DNA of 64,000 bases, from NCBI RefSeq assembly GCF_000255295.1, contig NC_017030.1, positions 5,890,001-5,954,000 of the forward strand, written 5' to 3'. The translations under genes and the position numbers were made by a program. The notes under the pieces are model-generated. The model did no database searches. It was not told the DNA's origin and saw only the letters and a program-made list of their open reading frames with translations. Source of the DNA: Corallococcus coralloides DSM 2259 (GTDB lineage: Bacteria > Myxococcota > Myxococcia > Myxococcales > Myxococcaceae). This document shows, in pieces, positions 1 through 8,100 of the stretch (position 1 is the first letter of the stretch; each line of letters begins with the position of its first letter).

Positions 1-1256
1 TGCGCACTTCCTGGATGGAGTAGCGGAGGAGGGCCGTCAGTGAAGGCCACGCCGGGCGAGAAATGCACGCATGGGATTTCTTCGTACCGGCAGGCCGAGG
101 GCTTTTGGGGGCAGCTTCTCCTCGAGTGGGAGATTGGCCATGGCACGAGCTGAGGCAAGGAAGATGTGGGCTACCAGGCACAGCGTCATGTGCCGGTGCC
201 AGGCCGTCCAGGTGCGCACTTCGTAGTCGGCCAAGCCCACTTCGCCCTTGGCGGACTCGAAGTCCTCCTCCACGGCCCACCGACTGCCCGCCGCCTGCAC
301 CAGCGACGCCAGCGAGGCATTGCGTCGGGCATGGGCGATGTAGAAGGCCACTTTGCCGTCCGCGAGGCTTCGACGAAACAGCAGCCATCGCGACAGGCCC
401 AGGTGCTGGTTGAGTCGCATGCGTGCCCAGTCGTAGAGGCGTGGGCCCTTGGTGCCCGCGCCGGCGGACAGACGCACCCACGCGTCCAGCGGGACTTCCT
501 GCACCATGTCCCCCGGCTTCACCTGGTAGAAGCCGCGCCAGACGTGCGTGTTGGAGGCCACCGCCAGCACGTAGGGCTGGTGCAAGTCTTCGAGGAAGCG
601 GCGCAGCGTGGTGTCGCGTCCGTAGACTTCGTCCCCCACCACCCATGCGGGCTTCAGACCCGCCCCAGCGCCGTTGCAGCATGCCTTGCGCGAGGGCGGG
701 TTTCGATTCAAAGCCCACTCGTCCGGAATGCCTCTGCCCGGCGGCGAGCACCGTCCTGCGTCCACGGCTCCGGCAGGTACAACTCCCGGTCCACCAGCGC
801 ATGCCCACGTGGCGTCGCGTACGAGAGGAAGACGCCCACCTGCGCGTTCTCCACCTTGCCCGCGGTGCCCGTGTACTGGCGTGCCACTCCCACGGATTTC
901 TCTCCCTTCTTCAGAAAGCCTGTCTCGTCCACCGCCAGGATGCCCCCTTCACCCAGCGCCCGGCGTGCGTACTCCAGCACGTCGTCGCGCACCGCATCCG
1001 CGTCCCACTTCGCACGCAGCAGCAGGTGCTGGAAGGCATAGGGCGCTCGATGCCCCGCATCCTCCGAAAGGCCCCACACATTCTTGCGCTGCGCTCGCCC
1101 CAGAAGGGCCTTCACGTACTCGACTGCGGTGGCGTGCGCCTCGCGCCTGCGAAAGTGCGGCTGCAACCAAGCGCCTACCGCCTCCAGCTCCGTCACGAGA
1201 CGGCCAACCAGCCGGACTTCCGGTGCCTGCGCTTCTGTGGCCAATGGTGGCTGCAT
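1..1256 (-). pseudogene. IS701-type transposase, broken by several frameshifts and cut by the left edge
   Basis: DDE transposase remnant. The N-terminal part (1256 down to about 730) carries the first catalytic Asp in 'AVDETGFLKKG'. After a frame change the second Asp follows in 'WVVGDEVYG' (around 630-610) and the Glu in 'WAVEEDFESAKGEVGL' (around 285-240). Between about 730 and 665 the homologous reading changes frame three times: 'RRRAEA' in one frame, 'GIPDE' in a second, 'FESKPALAQGMLQR' in a third, then back to the second for 'GAGLKPAWVV'. Near the left edge the reading (stop at 37-39) seems to continue in yet another frame as a Ser-Leu-Thr-rich tail, so the true C-terminus lies outside the window. 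The family assignment rests on the spacing and wording of these motifs. Such a protein cannot be made in one piece, so the copy is probably dead. Confidence 0.8.
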
Positions 1257-1287
1257 GGGAAGTCTCGCTCCTCCCCCTCCTGTTTCC

Positions 1288-1593
1288 TCAACAAGAGGAT
1301 GACTGCCGAGTCTTCCGAACTACAGCTGTAGGGCTACAGGGAATAACAAAAATTGTACGAGGATCCGCCCGCTGCGAATGAAAAGCGCTCTGAGCAACAA
1401 TCACTCTTCGCGTCTCGTGATCAGTGGCAGTTCTCCGAAGCTCGCTCGCAGGGAAGCGGACTGACTCCGAACCGTCGCCACTCGACAAGTCGACAATGAA
1501 CACAGCGCCAGGACGGGCCTGAGCTTGAAGCTCAACGGACGCCAGCCCCAACTGAACACGACGATCATTCAAATCGCTGTTTCCAGTCGTCAC
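1288..1593 (-). CDS. hypothetical protein, probably truncated by the IS element
   Basis: A 101-residue ORF that begins with GTG directly after the TAA stop of the upstream gene (TAAGTG), so translational coupling is likely. No family recognised. The middle reads like a short beta-rich domain ('ARPGAVFIVDLSSGDGSES'). Base composition is lower in GC than the window average, like its partner. The last 10-15 codons run through the palindrome at 1320-1331 towards the transposase, so the native C-terminus may have been replaced when the IS inserted. Function unknown. Confidence 0.5.
   Translation of the reverse strand: MTTGNSDLNDRRVQLGLASVELQAQARPGAVFIVDLSSGDGSESVRFPASELRRTATDHETRRVIVAQSAFHSQRADPRTIFVIPCSPTAVVRKTRQSSSC
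1320..1331. repeat. perfect 12-bp palindrome CTACAGCTGTAG, possible end of the IS element
   Basis: The palindrome lies 64 bp upstream of the transposase start, and a second CTACAG follows at 1334-1339. It sits where the outer end of the IS would be expected and inside the 3' part of the neighbouring small ORF. The other IS end lies outside the window, so an inverted-repeat match cannot be tested here. Confidence 0.3.
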
Positions 1594-2421
1594 TTAGCCC
1601 CCCTTTCCTACAACTGAAAGAGTCGCCTCATCAATCAGGGGCTTCATTAGCGATAGCATATCCTCAGCACCTGCCGATGCCGCCGGCGGCACAATCTCCG
1701 CGAAAAGCTCGTTCCACGGAATATCTCCTGCCAAAACCGCATCCACCGACAACGTCTGCAATATCGCCAAACGAAGCGGCGAGACCCCCATTGCAAACCA
1801 AAGCCACTCTGGATGTTCATTGACAACTTCGCGACTAATCTCCGCGGACTCACGCCCCCCCAACTCCACGCCATGCGCAATACTTAGATACCGAGCAAGA
1901 AACTCAAGCGACTGACGCCCAAAGCCCAAATGCGCCCCTTTAAACGCAAGAGACATCAAATCGCGCTCAGAGGTATAGTCGGCAGTACGTACTGCTCCGA
2001 GAAAAGCCTCAGTGGCTTCATCCCATCTTCCAATTTTAGCGTATGCAGCACTAAGGTCGCCGAGCGTCCTTGAGCGGTGTGGACTCGGGAGGCCGGCAGC
2101 CTCTTTCATCAACGTCAACCCCATTTCCACATCCCCAACTTCAACAAGATTCGCGCCATAGTTACGCATGGCGAGCACATCATGGGGGTGGAGCCGCGCA
2201 AGTTCCCGCGTATGCGTCAGTTGACCGATAGGGTCGCCAAGGCGGTAGTATGACAGGGCCAAAATGGAATGAAGAACCCCCCTGGTCGATCCACCAGCCT
2301 GCCCCCCCAGTGCTGCAGTACATTCAGCAACAATCTCCCGCAGTCGCTCAGGAGGGATGCGAATCCTGAAGTCATTCAAATCGTCAAGAAGCAAAGACAA
2401 CCGCGACAAAAGTGCTTCCAT
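1594..2421 (-). CDS. hypothetical helical-repeat (TPR-like) protein
   Basis: A 275-residue soluble protein with no signal peptide. From about residue 45 to 150 it has helix-turn-helix repeats of TPR character, for example 'ILALSYYRLGDPIGQ' and 'LGDLSAAYAKIGRWDEATEAFLGAV'. The C-terminal 120 residues match nothing I recognise. It is the first gene of a two-gene unit with the 101-residue ORF and lies head to head with the HEPN-like gene, 130 bp apart. Codon use is much less GC-rich than in the flanking chromosome, which suggests recent acquisition. A TPR-type protein next to a HEPN-type protein would fit a defence or toxin-antitoxin role, but that is only inference. Confidence 0.6.
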   Translation of the reverse strand: MEALLSRLSLLLDDLNDFRIRIPPERLREIVAECTAALGGQAGGSTRGVLHSILALSYYRLGDPIGQLTHTRELARLHPHDVLAMRNYGANLVEVGDVEMGLTLMKEAAGLPSPHRSRTLGDLSAAYAKIGRWDEATEAFLGAVRTADYTSERDLMSLAFKGAHLGFGRQSLEFLARYLSIAHGVELGGRESAEISREVVNEHPEWLWFAMGVSPLRLAILQTLSVDAVLAGDIPWNELFAEIVPPAASAGAEDMLSLMKPLIDEATLSVVGKGG

Positions 2422-2551
2422 GCAGCCCCAACACCCACGCAGTTCAAATTAAGACCACTTTCGAGAAGCTAGCTACGAGCCCTCCTCCAACGCGATCAAG
2501 TCCATAGCAAACACGCAATACCGAATATACCCGACCATCCCAGGAACCTCA

Positions 2552-3754
2552 ATGATCGTTGAGTACCTCGTCATCTTCCGAAAGAACGGCTCCTTTTGCG
2601 ACTCGGTGGCCGGATTAAACCGCCTTCTTCAAGTTGACTCCGCCATCACAATTGACGGAAGTACGGTTCGCCACAAAAACGGATTCTCCTGCAACTACCA
2701 GGCCACCACCGGGGAAGTCGCTGGTAGAGAGCAACGCTACTTTCAGCTTCGGTTTTCCTATAACTCTGGCACTACCAATCCATCAAATAGCATCGAACTA
2801 TTCTCCGAGCCCCTAAAGAGCGCAAGGAGGGCGATATCCAAAGCCGAAGGCCAAATCGAAACACTGCGTGACGACATATCATCACATTACGCACACGCAA
2901 CATACCCACTCATCCACGAGATCGAGATCATGATGAGGCAACTAATTGCCAACTTCATGTTAATCACGTTAGGCCGAGAGTGGGCCAAAGAAACCTCACC
3001 TAACGATTTTGAGGAAACCCTTCGAAAAAGCAAGCGCAAAGACCAGGGACACCTCAACATTCTCCACAGCGTTGACTTCATCGACCTCGGTGACTTCCTG
3101 TTCACACCATATTCCAAACGAACAATCCAAGATCTCTATATAAATATAGACAAAGCCAAAGAACCAAGCGACCTTGCCAACCTAAAGGAGTTCATCCCCC
3201 AATCCAACTGGAAGCGGTACTTTTCCGCCTTGGTCGATTGCGAGGATTCTTATCTAGATAGTCGCTGGAAAGAGCTTTACGAAATACGCTGCAAGGTCGC
3301 CCACAACGCATCAATAAGCCGTTCTGATCACAGCAGGGCAGCGCATTTAATCGGTGAGGTTAAGCCAAAATTAGAAGACGCCATTCGAAAGCTATCGAAC
3401 GTATCGATACCGCCCGACGAGAAAGACTCAGTGGCAGAGAGTGCGGTCAAAAGCGCAGACTCCGCATCCTGGGAATTCATCAAAACCTGGAAGGCAGTGG
3501 AATGGGCAGTTGATATCATTTGCTCCAACGCCGGGATCACCAAACCAACGAGTCTGCCAACTGCCGCTCTAAAACAGCGAGGCATTCTCAACGACGAACA
3601 AGCTGCCATCTATAGCGATCTGAGAAAATTTCGAAATGACCTTGTTCATGGACCATCCACTGGTCACTCTACTGAACTACTCCAAGACATCTCAAGGGCT
3701 GCAAATATATTGCTAAAGTCATTGCAGGCATCAATAGATACATCGAGCAAATAG
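2552..3754 (+). CDS. protein with two Rx4H (HEPN-like) motifs
   Basis: A 400-residue soluble protein, ATG start with AGGA 6-10 bases upstream. Two segments carry the Rx4H signature of HEPN RNase folds: R246-H251 ('EIRCKVAHN') and R361-H366 ('RKFRNDLVHG'). Each follows a long helical stretch (about 115-245 and 300-360), as in HEPN four-helix bundles. Residues 1-90 look like a separate beta-rich domain. HEPN proteins are commonly RNases in toxin-antitoxin, abortive-infection and other antiviral systems; ApeA-like and Swt1-like HEPN proteins are possible relatives, but I cannot tell which. The gene is low in GC (about half A+T in places), unlike the chromosome, and shares a divergent intergenic region with the TPR-like gene. 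The function is inferred from the motifs only. Confidence 0.65.
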   Translation: MIVEYLVIFRKNGSFCDSVAGLNRLLQVDSAITIDGSTVRHKNGFSCNYQATTGEVAGREQRYFQLRFSYNSGTTNPSNSIELFSEPLKSARRAISKAEGQIETLRDDISSHYAHATYPLIHEIEIMMRQLIANFMLITLGREWAKETSPNDFEETLRKSKRKDQGHLNILHSVDFIDLGDFLFTPYSKRTIQDLYINIDKAKEPSDLANLKEFIPQSNWKRYFSALVDCEDSYLDSRWKELYEIRCKVAHNASISRSDHSRAAHLIGEVKPKLEDAIRKLSNVSIPPDEKDSVAESAVKSADSASWEFIKTWKAVEWAVDIICSNAGITKPTSLPTAALKQRGILNDEQAAIYSDLRKFRNDLVHGPSTGHSTELLQDISRAANILLKSLQASIDTSSK

Positions 3755-3892
3755 GCGGCTTTATCTGCCATTTCAAACACTGCAAGGACCTGACGCGGCG
3801 TTGGGAGATTCGCTTTGCTCCGGCAGGGCTGATTTCGGAACTCGACGTTGCGGACGAGTAGACGCTGGGCAGCGCGGAAGAGGTCGTTTCGA

Positions 3893-4948
3893 CTATCGCT
3901 TCGCGGCCTCGTCCGCGGTCACCCAGACGTGGTGTTCGACCTTGGACCAGTTGTTCGTGGCCGCCGGGGACAGCGTCGCGTACCCCGGCCTCGAAATCTC
4001 CTTCAGGTGATGCTGGTACGCCTCCTGCGGCGTCGCCCCGTAGCCCAGGACGTACGCGTACATGAACAACTCCGTGGAGTAGCCATACTGGCTCGCGTTG
4101 TCTGGGTGCTGGTAGATGGTCGCGATCAGCACCCCGCCCTCCTTCGGCAGGTGCGGCTCCACGCCCGCGAGGATCCGGTCCAGCGCCTCCTGGGTCTGCT
4201 TGTGGTTCACGGCGGTGATCAACCCGCTCATCAACCACTCCACCACCGAGCCGCTCCACGCGTAGGACTTCTGCGCGGCGACCACATGAACAGTCGTCCC
4301 CGCCCGCCGCACCGTCACGGGCGACACGAGCAAGTTGCGCTTCGGCACCAGCGGCTTCACCGTCACCACGTTCTGCGACGGAGTCAGGGGCACCGTCCCC
4401 GGCTGTGCCAGCGGGGTCAGGGGCTTCGTGCGTCCCACCCACTGCGTGCCGCCCAGGACGGCCTGTCCCGGCCTCCGCGTCTCCGCGTACCCCTGTGCCG
4501 GCTTGAACGACAAGTGCCCCAGCTTCAGCTCCTGCACGGCGTCCGCATAGCGGATCTCCGGCGGCTGCATCGCGAACCCAGCCTTCACGTTCTCCTGGTA
4601 CACCTTCCCCATCAGCTTCTCGTACGTGCCGCTGCCCCTGTTGATGGGCTCGATCACCGCTGCCAGCCGCACGTACCCATAGCCGTACCGCTTGCCCTGC
4701 TCCTTCGAGTACACGTGATCCACGTCGTGCTCCGCGGGCACCGGGCCGAATGCGCTCACCCAGGCCTTGCGGTAGTCCGGGTACGACGGACTTACCCACA
4801 GCTGCAGATCCCCTCCGTAGCCTCGCACCGCGAGCACGTTCTTGATGTCGTAGCCGCCCAGCGACAAGCAGTGGCCGACGTACTTCTCCAGGGCCACCCG
4901 GTCCTTCACGGCGACGGGAATCTGAGGGTCGGTTTGCGGTGGACTCAC
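3893..4948 (-). CDS. hypothetical protein with an HNH-like 'DVDH' motif
   Basis: A 351-residue protein; the ATG at 4948 is the first in frame and no signal peptide is visible. No family recognised with certainty. Residues about 74-108 read 'HDVDHVYSKEQGKRYGYGYV' followed by 'RLAAVIEPINRGSG'. This Asp-His pair followed by an Asn-Arg about 25 residues later resembles HNH/endonuclease-VII-like effector proteins found in many proteobacteria. Residues 160-215 are Pro/Thr-rich and probably a linker. The C-terminal 130 residues ('SYAWSGSVVEWLMSGLITAVNH' region) form a mixed alpha/beta domain. GC content returns to the chromosomal level here. It is divergent from the large TPR gene, with a 206-bp gap that must hold both promoters. 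Confidence 0.55.
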   Translation of the reverse strand: MSPPQTDPQIPVAVKDRVALEKYVGHCLSLGGYDIKNVLAVRGYGGDLQLWVSPSYPDYRKAWVSAFGPVPAEHDVDHVYSKEQGKRYGYGYVRLAAVIEPINRGSGTYEKLMGKVYQENVKAGFAMQPPEIRYADAVQELKLGHLSFKPAQGYAETRRPGQAVLGGTQWVGRTKPLTPLAQPGTVPLTPSQNVVTVKPLVPKRNLLVSPVTVRRAGTTVHVVAAQKSYAWSGSVVEWLMSGLITAVNHKQTQEALDRILAGVEPHLPKEGGVLIATIYQHPDNASQYGYSTELFMYAYVLGYGATPQEAYQHHLKEISRPGYATLSPAATNNWSKVEHHVWVTADEAAKR

Positions 4949-5154
4949 TGAGAGTGCGAGCCAAACACGCTCCTCGACTGGGGAGCAATACGGCCTCTTG
5001 CACGCATTCCAGACCTGCCATTCGCCCGCCCGCCTGCCCTCCCTGCACTCAAATCGCCAGGAAAGACGGGAAGTTGAGGGGCCGGGCGAGCGCGTGGTAC
5101 GAACTCCCGTTCAGTCTCCCCCTCTCATTTCCAAAGTGCCTGGAGCCGGCTTCC

Positions 5155-8100
5155 ATGAGCGAGAGCAATGACGTCACGCGGCCTTCGTCCCCCGCATCGG
5201 TGCCTCCCCCCGGGGCCCCCGAGGTGGGCGCGGCCCAGACACTCGCCCAGAACGTGAGCACCCTCCCCGCCCCCGTCCCCCAGGCCAGCGCCGAGGACGA
5301 TGCCCGCGAGCGCATCGCTTCCATGGAGCGCGAGGCCAAGGCGCTCGCCACCACCGAGCCGCAGACGGCCGCCCTCCTGTTCCACGAGGTCGGCCTGCTC
5401 TGGGAAGAGCCGCTCAAGAATCCTCGCAACGCCGCGGTCGCGTTCCAGAACGCCTACAAGCTGGCTCCGCGCTTCCTCGCCAATATCCGCGCCGCTCGCC
5501 GCCTGTTCGCTGACGTCGGCAACTGGCAGATGGTCGTGCAGCTCATCGACGCGGAGCTCTCCGCCTCCGAGGATCCTCGCCAGCAGGCGTCCCTCCTCTT
5601 CGAGAAGGGGCAGATCCTCGAGGAGCGCCTGTCCCGCGACAACGACGCCGCGGATGCCCTTCGCCAGGCCCTGGACCGCAAGCCCACCGACGTCACCCTC
5701 CTCACCCAGCTCGAGTCCGTCTACGCCTCGCGCAACGACGCGGGCGCGCTGGTGGAGATCTACCGGCTGCTCGCTGGCGCCGTCGTCCCTCCCTCCCTTC
5801 GCGCCCACTACCTCACCTCCGCGGGCATGCTCCTGGAGGAGCGCCTCAAGCAGAAGGAGGCCGCCGCCGCTGCGTTCCGCGAGGCCTTCGCGCTCGACCG
5901 CTCCGACCCGCTGCTCCAGGCCGCCGTCAAGCGCGTCGCCGAGCGTGAGGGCCGCACCGATGAGCTCCTCTCCGCCCTCCTCTCCGAGGCCGAGGGCCAG
6001 GGCTCCCAGGGCGCTCCCGCGTACCTCCACATCGCCAAGGTCCATGACCGCCTGGGCCGCAAGGACGATGCCCTGTCCGCGCTGCTCGCCGCTCGGCGCG
6101 TGAGCCCTCATGAGCCGCTCGTGTTGAGCGCGCTCGCCGGCATCTACGAGACTCAAGGGCGCTTCGAGGAGCTGGCCGACGTGCTGCTCGCGTGGGTGGG
6201 CTCCATCAACGACGAGAGCGAGCTCGTCGCCATCAACCTTCGCCTCGCCGCGCTGTACGAGGACGACCTCAAGCGCGACCAGGAGGCCGCTGCCCGCTAC
6301 CAGGCCATCCTCTCCCGCATCCCCAGCCATGCCGCCGCGCTCGCGGGCCTGGGCAAGCTGTCGTACCGGATGCAGAACTGGGAAGGGCTCGTCGCCGTCT
6401 TCGACGCGGAGGTCACCGCCGCCGAGGACGCCAAGGGCAAGGCCGCTCGCATGTACAAGGCGGCTGAGATCCTGGAAGAGCGCCTGGGCCGCCAGGAGGA
6501 CGCCATTGCTCGCTACAACGCGTGCCTCCAGCTCCAGCCGGGCTACCTCCCCGCGCAGAAGGCCCTCACCCGCCTCTACGAGCGCCAGGGCCGCTTCGCC
6601 GAGCTGGTCCAGATGTTCGAGCAGGACCTGCTCCAGACGTCCGACCGCGATCAGGTCATCACCACGCTCAACAAGATGGCGGTCATCTACGAGGACCGCC
6701 TCGGGGACCTGGACCACGCCATCGAGTGCATGAAGCGCATCCTCGACCTGGCGTCGGATCACCTGCCCACGCTGCGCAACCTGGCCCGCCTCTACGAGCG
6801 CGCCGGGCGCTACCGCGAGCTGCTGGAGACCAACGACCTGGAGGCGTCCTTCGCCGGCGACACCAAGCAGGTCCTGTCGCTGCTCCACCGCAACGCGGAG
6901 ATCCTCGACGAGAACCTGAAGGACCGCGTGGGCGCCATCACCGCGTATGAGCGCGTGCTCGCGCTGTCGCCCTCGTACCTGCCCGCGCTCAAGGCCCTGG
7001 GCCGGCTGTACGCGCAGGACGGCCGGTGGGAGAAGCTCATCGACATGTACCGTGCGGAGTCGGAGATCTCTCCGTCCACCGACGCGGCCGCCGCGCTCAT
7101 CTACAAGATTGGCGAGCTGTACGAGCACCGCCTCAAGCAGGAGAACGAGGCGCTCGCGTCGTACCAGGAGGCGCTGATGCTGGCGCCCAGCTACTTCCCG
7201 GCGCTGCGCGCTCTCGCCCGCATCCACCGGGCCCACGGTGCCTGGGAGAGCCTCGTGGAAGTGCTTCGCGCGGACGCCGCCAACCGCACGGATCCGCTGG
7301 AGCGCGCCAACGCGATGTACCAGGCCGCCGCCATCTGGGAGGACCAGCTGGGCCGCCCGGAGCTGGCCATCGAGGGCTACCAGGAAGTGCTGCGCCTCAC
7401 GCCGGGCCACGCCGCCACGCTGCGCGCGCTGGAGCGCCTGTACGTCGCTCAGGACAACGTGAAGGAGCTGGTGTCCATCCTCGACCGTGAGACGCAGGTG
7501 GGCCAGACGCCCGCGGCCAAGGTGACCGCGTACCTCAAGCTCGCGCGGCTGTACCTGGACCGCTTCCAGGAGCCGTCCCGCGCCGCGCAGTGCTGCGAGT
7601 CCGTGCTGGGCCTGGAGCCCGGCAACCTCACCGCCCTCATGCTGCTGGAGCGCATCCGCGTGTCGGACCGCGTCCGCCGCGCGGAGCTGCGCGCCCGCAT
7701 CGCCGAGCGCGTCACCGACACGCGCCTGTCCAGCGCCCTGCGCATCCTCGCCGCCGCGGATCAGGAGAAGGGCCCGCCCTCCGAGCGCACCCTGGAGGTC
7801 TACCAGCGCGCCTTCGACGCGGACCCCTCCGACGCGCGCCTCGCCTTCGGTCTGGAGCGCGTGCTGCGCCAGAGCGGTGACACCGCCGCCCTGTCGCGCA
7901 TGTACGGCATGCGGCTGGCCGTCACCACCGACGCCACGGAGGCGCTGGAGCTGCTCCTGCGCGCCGCCGAGCTGGCGGAGAAGAACCCCGACCAGGAGCA
8001 GGCCGCCGCGCTGTACCGGCAGGCGCTCGAGCTCCAGGCGCAGTGCCTCCCCGCGCTCCAGGGTGCCCGCCGCGTGGCCCTGCGCCGGGGCGACTTCGCC

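Noticed and set aside
4939-5154. Upstream in-frame extension of the TPR protein
   Set aside because: Codons are Pro/Arg/Ser-rich and show no repeat, and the extension would leave no room for the divergent promoters.
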